DNA from: PVC group bacterium
Lineage (GTDB): Bacteria; Verrucomicrobiota; Kiritimatiellia; UBA8416
Reading direction: 5' to 3'
NCBI GenBank assembly: GCA_003567805.1
Contig: PWYP01000110.1
Coordinates: forward strand, 1 to 59,006
DNA length: 59,006 bases
The position numbers and the translations under genes were made by a program. Each line of letters opens with the position of its first letter. Within the stretch, counting starts at the first letter, position 1. The notes beneath the pieces are model-generated. The model made no database searches and was not told where the DNA came from. It saw only the letters and a program-made list of their open reading frames with translations. This document shows, one piece after another, positions 1-9,481 of this stretch.

Positions 1-2
1 CT

Positions 3-599
3 GGTCCCACGCAATTCTTGCTCAACCTAAGCGACGGGATGCGTGCATATGGACTTTACATTTTAGGGGCGCTGGGTGTCGCGGGTTTCTTTTTCAAAAG
101 GTGGGCGAAAACAACAAATGGAGCCTTTGCCTTGGACCGCTTTGCGCTACGAGCACCTGTATTTGGAGAGCTAAAAAGAAAGGTTGCCTCGGCTCGTTTT
201 GCCCGTACATTTGGACAATTAATTCGTAGCGGCGTCCCTATTTTACAAGCTTTGAAAATTGTTTCTGGTGCGACAGGTAGCGTTGTCGCAGGAGAAATTG
301 TGGCCAAATCAGCAAAAGCGGTGGAGAATGGAGAACCCTTATCCACAACGCTGCTTAATCAAACGGTTTTCCCGATTTTGCTGGTACGCATGCTACAAGC
401 CGGAGAAAAAACCGGAAAAATCGACGAAATGATGGATAATATTGCTGACTTTTATGATGATGAAGTCGAAACCATGCTTGCTGGATTAACTTCATTACTT
501 GAGCCATTACTGATGGTTTTTCTTGGCGTTATTATCGGCGGCATCGTTCTGTGTATGTTCTTGCCGATCTTCAAAATGGGTGAAATCGTCGGCGGATAA
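3..599 (+). CDS. pilC: Type IV pilus / type II secretion inner-membrane platform protein (PilC/GspF family), C-terminal part
   Basis: The 5' end lies outside the window: the reading frame is open from base 3, so the first TTG or ATG seen here is internal. The visible 198 residues hold the second T2SSF domain. There is a hydrophobic helix at the start, a cytoplasmic part with RFARTFGQLIRSGVPI and LLVRMLQAGEKTGKIDEM, which are typical of PilC second repeats, and a strongly hydrophobic C-terminal helix (LEPLLMVFLGVIIGGIVL). PilC is the inner-membrane platform on which the pilus ATPases act. The NtrC-family regulator downstream and the minor pilin genes beyond it favour a pilus role over secretion. 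The family is secure; PilC versus GspF is inferred from context. Confidence 0.9.
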   Translation, partial: GPTQFLLNLSDGMRAYGLYILGALGVAGFFFKRWAKTTNGAFALDRFALRAPVFGELKRKVASARFARTFGQLIRSGVPILQALKIVSGATGSVVAGEIVAKSAKAVENGEPLSTTLLNQTVFPILLVRMLQAGEKTGKIDEMMDNIADFYDDEVETMLAGLTSLLEPLLMVFLGVIIGGIVLCMFLPIFKMGEIVGG

Positions 600-720
600 G
601 ATTTTCCTTTTCAAGAATATGAGAAAGGATAGCTTGTTTTCCAAATCATAGACTGTATGATACAAACGCTATGCAGAAAGCAGCAGAGTAGGATGAACGT
701 CTAAACATACGGAGATGACA

Positions 721-2091
721 ATGGCCCGAATTTTACTCGTCGATGACGAACCGAGCATATTGAGTGTACTCAGCACGGTACTACAGGCGGAAAACTATGA
801 TGTTGTGTCAGCATCTGATGGTCAAAAAGCACTTGATCTCATTCAGTCAGAAGAGTTTGATCTCGTCATATCCGATATTCGTATGACACCAGTTGATGGT
901 ATCGAAATTTTAAAGACGCTTCATAAACAGAGTTCACAAACATCTGTAATCATGCTGACAGCGTATGGTTCCGTCGAAACGGCCATTGAGGCCCTCAAAC
1001 TTGGAGCTTTCGATTATGTCACAAAACCTTTCAAAGTTGATGAGCTCCTCATTACGGTACAGCGGGCACTCCAATACAGAAGTGCGATAACCGAGAATGC
1101 CGATCTCAAAGAAAAGCTGCAAACACGCTATCAGTTTGAAAATATTATTGCGGAAAGCCCCGCAATGAAAAATGTATGTGATATGATCCGCCGCGTGGCT
1201 CCTACTGATACAACCGTACTTATTAATGGTCCGAGCGGAACCGGCAAGGAGCTTGTTGCAAAAGCCATTCATGCGCATAGTAGACGCGCGAAAAAAGACT
1301 TTTTCCCGGTTAACTGTGCAGCCCTACCTGAGCCTCTTCTCGAGTCTGAAATGTTTGGCCATGTAAAAGGAGCCTTCACAGGGGCAGCCAGTGACAAGGT
1401 AGGTCTCTTCGAAGCAGCTCATGGTGGCACAATCTTTTTAGATGAAATTGGCTCCATGCCGCTATCCATTCAGGGAAAACTTCTACGTGTCCTGCAAGAG
1501 AGAGAAATAAGAAGAGTCGGTAGTAACAAAACGGTGAGTGTTGATGCTCGGGTTTTGGCTGCAACGAACGTACCGCTCGAAAGTTTAATCGAAGAAGGTA
1601 AATTTCGGGAAGATCTATTCTACCGCCTTAGTGTCATCCCGATAAATATTCTACCGCTCAAAGAGAGAACAGAAGACATTCTCCCCCTGGTTTTCCATGT
1701 GATTCGGAAAGAAATTCAGGAGGGACAAGAGTACCCCACGCTTGCGCCGGACATTTGTGCAGTTTTGGAACAGTATAGTTGGCCGGGCAATGTTCGCGAG
1801 TTGGAAAACGCCATCAAACATGCCATCACCTTTGCCAAGGACAACCGTATCACAGGAGATGTACTCCCCCCTAAAATCATGGCTTCACAGTCCAACGGAA
1901 CCGCAGCACCGACAAAGCAGACCCCCATTGATGCAGAACGTGCTAAATCGCTTAAATCGTTTCTCCGTGAACAGGAAAAAGGATATCTGAACAAAGTTCT
2001 GCAATCTACGGGTGGCGATAAAGAGCAAGCCGCAAAATCGCTCAAGATCAGTCTAGCGACCCTCTACCGCAAGTTGCCTGGGGAAGAATAG
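721..2091 (+). CDS. Sigma-54-dependent response regulator, NtrC/PilR family
   Basis: It has the three-domain NtrC layout. A receiver (about 1-120) carries the acidic pair DDE, phosphoacceptor Asp52 in ISDIR, Thr80 and Lys102 (YVTKPF). An AAA+ domain has Walker A GPSGTGKE (about 170), the sigma-54 contact loop GAFTGA (about 217) and Walker B TIFLDEIG. A C-terminal Fis-type helix-turn-helix ends in AAKSLKISLATLYRKL. The ATG at 715 directly abuts the ribosome site GGAG (711-714), while the ATG at 721 sits six bases from it, so 721 is the better start (456 aa). It should activate sigma-54 promoters after phosphorylation by a kinase not visible here. Its place between pilC and the minor pilin operon suggests a PilR-like role; that is inference. 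Confidence 0.93.
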   Translation: MARILLVDDEPSILSVLSTVLQAENYDVVSASDGQKALDLIQSEEFDLVISDIRMTPVDGIEILKTLHKQSSQTSVIMLTAYGSVETAIEALKLGAFDYVTKPFKVDELLITVQRALQYRSAITENADLKEKLQTRYQFENIIAESPAMKNVCDMIRRVAPTDTTVLINGPSGTGKELVAKAIHAHSRRAKKDFFPVNCAALPEPLLESEMFGHVKGAFTGAASDKVGLFEAAHGGTIFLDEIGSMPLSIQGKLLRVLQEREIRRVGSNKTVSVDARVLAATNVPLESLIEEGKFREDLFYRLSVIPINILPLKERTEDILPLVFHVIRKEIQEGQEYPTLAPDICAVLEQYSWPGNVRELENAIKHAITFAKDNRITGDVLPPKIMASQSNGTAAPTKQTPIDAERAKSLKSFLREQEKGYLNKVLQSTGGDKEQAAKSLKISLATLYRKLPGEE

Positions 2092-2140
2092 ACATACGTC
2101 AGGGCGGGGAGATGAATTTTACACCCTATGGATTCTGCCC

Positions 2141-3232
2141 TTAGCGCAACCAACCGCCTACAATGACCTCAGGCGGAACAGCTGGCTGAAGTGGGTCCCA
2201 GTCTGGCATGGACGTGGCATGATCTATATCGGTTTTGTTGTTTATTTCCGTATAGCCAACAGAAATGATTCCTCCTTCAACATCCACATTATTAGAAATG
2301 TAAGTGTTGATCCCTGCATAAACCAAGCCTTGGATTTTCCCCCTGTTCCCCATGGTTACATTACCGGTCGCAAGCAACCCCGGCATTCCCGCAGCAAAAG
2401 AAGTGTGCGAAAAGTTGTTTTCAAGAGTAATGTCGCCATTCGCCACGAGTGTACCAATGAGGGAGCTATTATTCCGTATGCGTACGTTGCCATTAACATA
2501 AACGATACCATTCGCGGGAGCCGCATTCCAGTTTTGCAGGTCTTGATTTCCCTCCAGATAAATACCGCCTGATTGCGCCAATTGACGATAGCTTTCGAAA
2601 TTAAACTCGGGAAGCTCCCTTACAGACGAATTGGGCTGGTGGTTACCGCCTAGATTTCCAACGGTTTCTACTGCTGATATCGTGCCTGGCGAGTTGTCGC
2701 CTATGCCAGCAAAGAAATCACCATTCTGTGCACCATTTGAGGAGGTAACTTTTTGGTTAGAATGCACCCCCCCACGTATGGTGAATGCTGCTGTCCGGAA
2801 CCGTACATCTCCGCCAGAGAGAATGGCACCACTCATAGAGAATAGAGCATTGTTCTTATCTTGATCCGTTCCTAGTAATTCAAGCGAAGCAATGCGCGAT
2901 ACGGACTCTATCGTCCCTTCGCTCGTAATAATCACATTGCCCCCAGACGTTGTTTTACTTATGACCTTATATTGTCCACCCGCAAAAAACGATTGGTTTG
3001 TATTGTTTTGCCAAATGGTATAGTCCTCGCTCAACCGACCTATCATATCAGCAATACCAGCTTCAGCAATCTGGAGAGCCTGTGAACTGCGCAACTGCCG
3101 TCGCATACGGAAACTGGCGTTGGAAGCCAGCGCTAAAATGGCTGCACTGGATAACATAAGAATGCCACAAATGAGCATCACGATTAACATGGCAGATCCA
3201 GTCTTACTGTTAGCATTATCTCGTAAGTTCAT
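2141..3232 (-). CDS. PilX-like pilus assembly protein with repetitive beta-strand C-terminal region
   Basis: Residues about 10-45 form one hydrophobic helix (SAMLIVMLICGILMLSSAAI) followed by an amphipathic stretch, as in PilX-type minor pilins, but without the canonical GFTL cleavage motif. The C-terminal half is rich in short repeats of the form GN-V-hydrophobic-N-N (NGNVRIRNN, NGDITLENN, TGNVTMGNR), suggesting a stacked beta-strand or beta-helix domain. An upstream ATG (3289) is in frame, but the ATG at 3232 has AGGAGG seven bases ahead and gives a proper membrane N-terminus (363 aa). It is the last gene of a reverse-strand operon with two clear prepilins. A role at the pilus tip or in priming is inferred; the C-terminal fold is unverified. 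Confidence 0.75.
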   Translation of the reverse strand: MNLRDNANSKTGSAMLIVMLICGILMLSSAAILALASNASFRMRRQLRSSQALQIAEAGIADMIGRLSEDYTIWQNNTNQSFFAGGQYKVISKTTSGGNVIITSEGTIESVSRIASLELLGTDQDKNNALFSMSGAILSGGDVRFRTAAFTIRGGVHSNQKVTSSNGAQNGDFFAGIGDNSPGTISAVETVGNLGGNHQPNSSVRELPEFNFESYRQLAQSGGIYLEGNQDLQNWNAAPANGIVYVNGNVRIRNNSSLIGTLVANGDITLENNFSHTSFAAGMPGLLATGNVTMGNRGKIQGLVYAGINTYISNNVDVEGGIISVGYTEINNKTDIDHATSMPDWDPLQPAVPPEVIVGGWLR

Positions 3233-3290
3233 TTTTTCCTCCTGCTCTCCGGCATATGCGTAATAACGCAATATATTGTTTCTCTTCATA

Positions 3291-5378
3291 TTAACGCCCG
3301 GTATTCAAAGGCCGCACCTCGGTAATGCCTGTTGCGCGCTCCATCCCAAAAGGCCCTTCTCGGAATATTTCAAGCTGGATCTCTACACCTCGTATGAATG
3401 ACTGCCCATTTACCTCTGCTGTTATAATACCGTAATCAGGACCTCGTGCCAAATCCACAACGAGGTCAACAATGCCAGTTGGTGCCTCCCACGCTATCGT
3501 TACATCACGTAAAACAGGAAGTTCAGTATGATCTCCAGCAACTGTAAACAGGGCCTCATATTGTATATAACGACCGTTCCCAACAGCACTAATGTTGCTG
3601 TTCTGATTATTGGTGAGATAAAACCCTAGAGGAAACCAGACCGCATCATGCATATCCGGATGATCAGAACTCCTGACACGAAATCCGATATTGCCATCAG
3701 CACCGTGATCCACTTGTGTCCATGTCATTCGTGTATAATTTGGGGAACTAATGCGCGTATCAAAAACGCCTGACCGATAGACTGCATTCGAAGGCGCCCG
3801 CACTTCCATGGCTGTGAGAGCAACCATTTGATTTACTGGCACACCATCCAGATATGACAGAGTATGCGCGGCATCGCCTATCCACATACGTGCATCCGTT
3901 TGCCCTGCGGGGATCGCATTGCCTGCATCACGACGCTCCCATTGTACGAGGTAACTTTCATTTTGATCGATTTCATAACGAATCCAATCCGACCAAACGC
4001 GCCCCCCAGATGGGATATTCACATGTACAGAGCCATTATTAAATGTAAGTGCTTCAGTGGTACCTGCCACAAAAGCATTTCCTGAAGCACGACGCCCCAC
4101 TTGCGCATTGCGTACATGCAAATTATGACTGCTACCAGCACTGAAGGCAAATCGAGCAAAGGATCCATTGAGGAAAACAGCAGCCGGCTCATTGGTACCC
4201 CCATGAATCACATTCGCTGTGACGACATTCGTCACAGTGGTAGAATAAGGGACACCATCGGTAACATTTTCTACATCCCAACTGAGACCTTCTTTCATGG
4301 CAATAACAACATCAGGAATGTAGGGAGGCTCATTCGTAAATGACGTATCAACATGCCGGTGGCAATTCAATGCCAAGGCACCAGGCGGATTGTTAAACGT
4401 TGTGTCATTCCATATATCGTTGTGAACATGAAACGTTAACCGACTGCCAGTTGGACCATGCGTTTCATAATTCGGCGTATACGTGAGCTGACTCCGCCCA
4501 CTCCAGTTTGCCCCATGCATGGACATATCTTCTGAAATCATCGAACCACCACTCGTCGTTGCTTGAAAGTACGGCGCCGCTGGACGAGTATGCTCTGGCA
4601 AAAACCATTCCGCTTCGCGGCGACTTCCACTGTAGCTCATGGCAAAACGGTCGACGCCGACCTTATATCCTTTGCTAGCTGTATTTTTGTTTTCCACTGT
4701 AAATGTCAATTCATGTACCCCATTGCCAAGAACAACGCTTCCCCAATTAACAGTGCTCGCTCGCTCATACTGCTGAGCATATCCATCAAAACGCATTTCT
4801 GGCGGTCGGAACACCATGTTCACAAGATTCTGGAATATAACCCGACTCGTGGCCGTTTCTCCCTGCATCGCGGCACCCTGCACATCTGACAAATCCTGTG
4901 ATTGAACGACGGTTTCAAGCTGCTGGTAGAAATCAGAAGCAGCTGCGTCTTGATTCCGAGGATGAAAAGTTGAACGGATCAATTCGTCTGGAGACCCGGG
5001 GCGCACGTGATATACAACGGTAGTATCCCAGATTATATTACCCCCACTATCCCGAGGCAGCAGCCCCTCTGCGTCGGGCGTTGCCAGCGGAAAACTGATG
5101 GCTGTATACTCGGAAGCATCCGAAGGGTAAAAAGCCATAAGGCCGATCCCCACGCTGGAGAGACGCAAATCATGCCGCATACGTTCCATCGACACCTCTA
5201 AGTTGATATGCAACTCAGAACGTACCCCCGCAGCACGCCAAGACCGGAAGGACTGAACCAAGGCCGCTGTAACGCCAGCAATAACCAACGTTGAAATCAT
5301 TGATGCCACAAGGACTTCTAGCAACGTAAAGCCAGCTATACGGTTCTGGCAACAAATAAACCTGGACTTGTTTGACAT
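3291..5378 (-). CDS. Large minor prepilin, PilW/GspJ-like
   Basis: The N-terminus carries a class III prepilin signal: GFTLLEV with glutamate at +5 and a long hydrophobic helix to about residue 42, to be cleaved and methylated by PilD. At 695 aa it is two to three times the usual PilW or GspJ length. The bulk is a Ser/Thr/Asn-rich, presumably beta-rich exported region. The ATG at 5378 has GAGG six bases upstream, whereas the GTG at 5390 would overlap the previous gene and has no better site. The stop of the preceding prepilin lies 8 bases before this start, so the two are probably co-translated. The size suggests an added ectodomain for adhesion or surface display, which is inference. Confidence 0.85.
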   Translation of the reverse strand: MSNKSRFICCQNRIAGFTLLEVLVASMISTLVIAGVTAALVQSFRSWRAAGVRSELHINLEVSMERMRHDLRLSSVGIGLMAFYPSDASEYTAISFPLATPDAEGLLPRDSGGNIIWDTTVVYHVRPGSPDELIRSTFHPRNQDAAASDFYQQLETVVQSQDLSDVQGAAMQGETATSRVIFQNLVNMVFRPPEMRFDGYAQQYERASTVNWGSVVLGNGVHELTFTVENKNTASKGYKVGVDRFAMSYSGSRREAEWFLPEHTRPAAPYFQATTSGGSMISEDMSMHGANWSGRSQLTYTPNYETHGPTGSRLTFHVHNDIWNDTTFNNPPGALALNCHRHVDTSFTNEPPYIPDVVIAMKEGLSWDVENVTDGVPYSTTVTNVVTANVIHGGTNEPAAVFLNGSFARFAFSAGSSHNLHVRNAQVGRRASGNAFVAGTTEALTFNNGSVHVNIPSGGRVWSDWIRYEIDQNESYLVQWERRDAGNAIPAGQTDARMWIGDAAHTLSYLDGVPVNQMVALTAMEVRAPSNAVYRSGVFDTRISSPNYTRMTWTQVDHGADGNIGFRVRSSDHPDMHDAVWFPLGFYLTNNQNSNISAVGNGRYIQYEALFTVAGDHTELPVLRDVTIAWEAPTGIVDLVVDLARGPDYGIITAEVNGQSFIRGVEIQLEIFREGPFGMERATGITEVRPLNTGR

Positions 5379-5386
5379 AACAAACC

Positions 5387-5803
5387 TCACATCTTAACCG
5401 CAACGAGTGTTTGCATGGTCAAAGGGGCAGACAAACTGCCGCTTGACCGGATGGGAAAACGCACGCCCACTTCAACCAAAACTGTGTATGGGGCCGTCAC
5501 CGTATTTGTGTTAATCGTTGTCGAGCGACGAAACGTACCCTGAGGGTCTAGATTTCCATTGTGATCAATTGGCGACTCATTCTCATGCAAAAGCTCGATG
5601 CTACTATAATCAAAACTTCTGGCCCGCTGTATACGGTTGCGTGCAATAGCATTTGCACGATAATGATTCACAGAAACATCCAACGTATGAATGCCCATCA
5701 AAAAGGCACTATAAAATGCTCCTACAAATATCACCAGAATAGCAGAGGCAATCATTACCTCCGTTAAAGTAAACCCCGCTCGATTATCGGTAGACATTTT
5801 CAT
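5387..5803 (-). CDS. Minor prepilin, PilV/GspI-like
   Basis: 138 aa with a short charged leader, the prepilin peptidase motif AGFTLTEVM (glutamate at +5) and a hydrophobic helix, then a small exported domain. Length and order (before a PilW-like and a PilX-like gene) fit PilV or GspI. The ATG at 5803 is preceded by GGAGG about 12 bases upstream; a second in-frame ATG at 5797 is equally possible. It is the first gene of the minor pilin operon. A -24/-12 type promoter candidate lies just upstream (5835-5850), so the operon may depend on sigma-54 and the NtrC-like regulator at 721-2091. Confidence 0.88.
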   Translation of the reverse strand: MKMSTDNRAGFTLTEVMIASAILVIFVGAFYSAFLMGIHTLDVSVNHYRANAIARNRIQRARSFDYSSIELLHENESPIDHNGNLDPQGTFRRSTTINTNTVTAPYTVLVEVGVRFPIRSSGSLSAPLTMQTLVAVKM

Positions 5804-5834
5804 AACAACTGCCGCCCTCCTGTTACAATACCAT

Positions 5835-5850
5835 AGCAGGATATATGCCA
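5835..5850 (-). promoter_or_regulatory. Candidate sigma-54 (-24/-12) promoter of the minor pilin operon
   Basis: Read on the reverse strand the site is TGGCATATATCCTGCT. GG (5849-5848) and GC (5837-5836) are separated by exactly ten bases, the fixed spacing of sigma-54 promoters, and TGGCA matches the -24 consensus. The -12 side is CTGCT against TTGCT. It would start transcription near 5825, leaving room for the ribosome site and the start at 5803. A sigma-54 activator gene lies 3 kb away. No activator-binding repeats were identified. Confidence 0.45.
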
Positions 5851-5950
5851 TATACGAATATCAACAAATAAACGAAACATATATACGTTTTATGAAGCCT
5901 TTATCTTTCATATTTCGCATAAACGCAATATATATCATATTTAAGAAAAT

Positions 5951-7489
5951 TTATGTTAACAACGTTTCCTCATCCGGTTGATGAGCATGCGTACGTTTCT
6001 GATACGGCCAAGCCACATGACTCAGCGCAAAAGCACCGAGACGACTCAACACAAGAGTGCCACCGCCAAACAATAACAACGCTCCGATGGGATACCCGCT
6101 ATAGGCTTCACCAAATTCCTTATAAAGCGCCCCGAACAAAATAAGCATGAGCATAACGGGCGTAACTAAACAAATGGCGACGTCCCAAAGGGGCCATACC
6201 TTGCGCCCACTGACAGCAAATATGTGCTTTCGCATCTTGGACGCCTTCATCAACCAACCCACTAATATGCACTCAAGGATTCCCCCTAAAATCAGGGCGT
6301 AGGAATTTACAAAATGATCTACAATATCCAAAATGTACAAACCAGCATGCGTTGTAAAAATAATGCTTCCGCCCATTCCCAAAACACACAACACAGAAAC
6401 CGTTTTTTTACGCTCTAACTTGAACTTATCACAAATCGAGCATGTAAAAGCTTCGGTTAGCGATATGGCGGAGGAAATGCCAGCAATAATGAGAACAAGG
6501 AAAAAGAGAGCCCCAAAAATACGATTCCCCGCTGGTAACTGGTTAATCGCCTCGGGATAAACCACGAAAGCAAGCCCAGGCCCAGCCGTAATGGCATCTT
6601 CGAATGCAACCTCATTGGCTTGTGCCATATATCCAATGGTTCCAAAAACAGCCAATCCTGCAAAAATAGAGTAAAAACAATCAATCAAACATGTTATGAT
6701 GGCATTTGACGTAATATCGGATTTCTTGGGCAGATAGCTGGCATACGTGATCATGATCCCGAACCCGAGAGAAAGAGTGAAGAATATTTGTCCGTATGCC
6801 GCTATCCAGACACTGCGACCCTCTGGGCTCAGCAATGAGATCTTGCTCCATTCGAAGCGGAGGTAATGATTCCAGACGGCATCAGTAGCCCCCTCCAGCC
6901 GTAAGGACCAAGTTACGAGGATAATCGTCATCACGAGCAGAATCGGCATGAAGAACAGGCTCGCCTTTTCAATACCATGCCGGATTTCCTTGAAACAAAT
7001 AAACCAGCAGAGAACCCATGTAAGCAAAGCCCCGGCAAAAATGGGCCAACGGATACCCACCAAATCGAAAGGACCGGATGAAATCTGTAAAAAGTGCTCT
7101 TCGAAGAAAGTGCCTGTTTCAGCCCCCCATCCGAGATTGAGAGCCAAAAGAAAGTAATTGAAGCACCAGCCAATCACAACAGCATAAAACAAATTAATAC
7201 CAAAAAAGGCCACGATCGGCATCCACCAGCCAAAAGGTTCCCAAAGGTGGTGAACACGTGCAAAAGCCAAGGGGGGAGATGCTTTTTCGCGATGCCCCAA
7301 ACCATACTCTAGAATCATAAGCGGAATCCCTGCCGTTAGCATGGCTACCAGATACGGAACAAGGAATGCCCCTCCGCCGTTTTGATAGGACACATAACTA
7401 AAGCGCCATACATTTCCGAGTCCAACAGCAGATCCAACTGCCGCTAGCAAAAAACCAACTTTACTTCCCCATACACTACGTCCCTGCAT
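5951..7489 (-). CDS. Sodium-dependent neurotransmitter-type transporter (NSS/SNF family)
   Basis: 512 aa, about twelve hydrophobic helices. The N-terminal signature WGSKVGFLLAAVGSAVGLGNVWRF, with the sodium- and substrate-binding unwound helix 1, is diagnostic of the NSS (LeuT-like) family; helix 6 and 8 segments follow (YGQIFFTLSLGFG, AGISSAISLTEAF). It imports an amino acid or similar solute with Na+ across the inner membrane; the substrate cannot be read from sequence. The ATG at 7489 (MQGRSVWGSK) is preferred over the GTG at 7504, which would nearly abut the uvrB stop. Being last in the purH'-uvrB run, it is probably co-transcribed. A Na+-driven importer fits the Na+ pump encoded at 18-22 kb. 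Confidence 0.93.
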   Translation of the reverse strand: MQGRSVWGSKVGFLLAAVGSAVGLGNVWRFSYVSYQNGGGAFLVPYLVAMLTAGIPLMILEYGLGHREKASPPLAFARVHHLWEPFGWWMPIVAFFGINLFYAVVIGWCFNYFLLALNLGWGAETGTFFEEHFLQISSGPFDLVGIRWPIFAGALLTWVLCWFICFKEIRHGIEKASLFFMPILLVMTIILVTWSLRLEGATDAVWNHYLRFEWSKISLLSPEGRSVWIAAYGQIFFTLSLGFGIMITYASYLPKKSDITSNAIITCLIDCFYSIFAGLAVFGTIGYMAQANEVAFEDAITAGPGLAFVVYPEAINQLPAGNRIFGALFFLVLIIAGISSAISLTEAFTCSICDKFKLERKKTVSVLCVLGMGGSIIFTTHAGLYILDIVDHFVNSYALILGGILECILVGWLMKASKMRKHIFAVSGRKVWPLWDVAICLVTPVMLMLILFGALYKEFGEAYSGYPIGALLLFGGGTLVLSRLGAFALSHVAWPYQKRTHAHQPDEETLLT

Positions 7490-7504
7490 GTCTATCTCTT
7501 TCAC

Positions 7505-9481
7505 TTACCTATTTTTTACTTCCTGCTTCAAGGCGTTCCAACGATCCCGCAAGGCAGCTGCGCGTTCAAACTCTAAAGCGGCTGCAGCTTCCAACATTTC
7601 GCGCTCCAACGTTTGCACAGCAGCATGCACAGCGTATTCTTCACCGCCCTCGGCAACAACCTTGCGCTCAATTTCCTGCTCATCATATGTAGTGCGCAAG
7701 CCCGCGTCAATTGCACGGATTGTGCTAGCCGGAGAAATATGATGTTCTTCATTATAGGCCAACTGACGCTCACGGCGGGCACGGGTAATATCGATCATCC
7801 GGTGCATCGAGTCCGTAATCTTATCGGCATACAAAATGACGCGGCCCTGCACATGTCGCGCTGCGCGACCGGCCGTTTGAATCAAGGCTGTCTCTGAACG
7901 CAAAAAGCCCTCTTTATCAGCATCTAAAATGGCTACTAAAGAAACTTCCGGTAAGTCCAGACCTTCCCGCAGCAGATTAATGCCAATCAAACAGTCGAAG
8001 ACCCCTTGCCGTAAACGCCGCAAAATATCCCCCCGTTCAACAGCATCGATGTCACTGTGTAAATATTCCACCCGACACCCCATACGACTTAAATAGGCTG
8101 CCAAATCTTCAGACGTGCGCTTGGTTAGTGTCGTAACAAGAACGCGTTCGCCTTTCTCAGACTGTGTCCGCACACATTCCATCACATCATCTATCTGCCC
8201 CTCCAGAGGGCGAACTTCCACGGGGGGATCTAACAATCCAGTTGGCCGGATAACCTGCTGCACTACTTTTTGACACATCTGCCGCTCAAAGGGCCCCGGG
8301 GTTGCGCTCGTAAAAAGAATCGGGCCTGTAGCGGCAAGAAACTCATCAAATGCAAGCGGACGATTGTCAGCGGCGGAAGGGAGCCGGAAGCCATGCTCAA
8401 TAAGTGTTTGTTTGCGTGATTGATCCCCGTGATACATTGCCCGTAGCTGGGGAATGGTAACATGCGATTCATCGATCACCGTAACAAACGTATCAGGGAA
8501 ATAATGCAGTAAGGTTGCAGGAGGTTCACCAGCAGCACGTCCGCTTAAATGTCGCGAATAGTTTTCGATACCACTGCAATACCCTAGCTCCTTCATCATA
8601 TCCAAATCATACAAGGTACGCTGTTGTAAACGTTGCGCCTCAATCAACCGGCCAGCCGACTCCAATTCATGCAAACGCGAATCTAGCTCCTCCTTGATTT
8701 TTGCCAGCGCCGTTTCGACTTTGGCATGCGGCATCACAAAGTGCTTGGCCGGTGAGATGCTGATGCGCTCCAGCCCCCGTAGAATACGGCCGGATTCGGG
8801 ATCCAGCTCTTGCAATTGTTCGATTTCATCGCCAAAAAACGTGATACGCAACCCCAACTTGGAATAGGAAGGGAAGACATCTACACAGTCGCCACGTACC
8901 CGGACATTCCCAGGTATCGTTTCAAAATCATTCCGGTCGTATTGAATCGCAACAAGCTTCTCCAGAAGGGTTTCTCGACTCATTTCATCGCCAACCGTAA
9001 CTTGAATGAGCATGTCGCTATAATCCTCAGGGGACCCAAGCCCATAAATACAGGATACCGAAGCAACAATAATAACATCTCTGCGCATCAGCAAAGCATT
9101 GGTTGCAGAGAGACGCAAGCGCTCGATCTCTTCATTGATCGAGGCATCTTTTTCTATGAACGTGTCCGTTTGGGGGATATATGCTTCCGGCTGATAATAA
9201 TCATAATAGCTGACAAAATACTCTACCGCATTGTCAGGGAAAAACATCTTAAGCTCATTATATAGCTGGGCCGCCAAGGTTTTGTTGTGTGAGATCACAA
9301 GCGCTGGCAAATTTGTCCGGGCAATAACATTCGCCATCGTGAAGGTCTTGCCCGATCCGGTTACGCCTTCAAGGGTTTGAAAGCGTTCCCCACACTGCAA
9401 ACCGGAACACAGGGCATCGATTGCGACGGGTTGGTCACCGGCCGGATGGTAAGGGGATGCTAAATTATACAGTGCTGCCAT
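7505..9481 (-). CDS. uvrB: UvrABC excinuclease subunit B
   Basis: 658 aa, a normal UvrB length. Visible features are Walker A GVTGSGKTFTMANV, the beta-hairpin region with YYDYYQPEAYIP that clamps damaged DNA, helicase motifs (TVIDESH, TSATPGPFE, GINLLREGLDLPEVSLV, QTAGRAARH) and a C-terminal UVR domain (ALEFERAAALRDRWNAL) for UvrA/UvrC contact. It receives damaged DNA from UvrA and recruits UvrC for the dual incision. The ATG at 9481 (MAALYNL) has GAGG nine bases upstream and overlaps the preceding regulator by 17 bases, indicating translational coupling; the upstream start at 9508 adds an atypical leader. Confidence 0.98.
   Translation of the reverse strand: MAALYNLASPYHPAGDQPVAIDALCSGLQCGERFQTLEGVTGSGKTFTMANVIARTNLPALVISHNKTLAAQLYNELKMFFPDNAVEYFVSYYDYYQPEAYIPQTDTFIEKDASINEEIERLRLSATNALLMRRDVIIVASVSCIYGLGSPEDYSDMLIQVTVGDEMSRETLLEKLVAIQYDRNDFETIPGNVRVRGDCVDVFPSYSKLGLRITFFGDEIEQLQELDPESGRILRGLERISISPAKHFVMPHAKVETALAKIKEELDSRLHELESAGRLIEAQRLQQRTLYDLDMMKELGYCSGIENYSRHLSGRAAGEPPATLLHYFPDTFVTVIDESHVTIPQLRAMYHGDQSRKQTLIEHGFRLPSAADNRPLAFDEFLAATGPILFTSATPGPFERQMCQKVVQQVIRPTGLLDPPVEVRPLEGQIDDVMECVRTQSEKGERVLVTTLTKRTSEDLAAYLSRMGCRVEYLHSDIDAVERGDILRRLRQGVFDCLIGINLLREGLDLPEVSLVAILDADKEGFLRSETALIQTAGRAARHVQGRVILYADKITDSMHRMIDITRARRERQLAYNEEHHISPASTIRAIDAGLRTTYDEQEIERKVVAEGGEEYAVHAAVQTLEREMLEAAAALEFERAAALRDRWNALKQEVKNR

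Noticed and set aside
600..650. TCCTTTTC/GAGAAAGGA hairpin after pilC as a terminator
   Set aside because: Imperfect AT-rich stem followed by no proper T tract; too weak to annotate.
2092..2140. AGGGC/GCCCT pairing between the convergent regulator and PilX-like genes as a terminator
   Set aside because: Five-base stem with a loop of more than 30 bases and no T-run.
8810..9265. 151-codon open frame on the forward strand, antisense to uvrB
   Set aside because: It lies wholly inside a secure uvrB, has no ribosome site and no recognisable sequence; it is a by-product of uvrB codon use.
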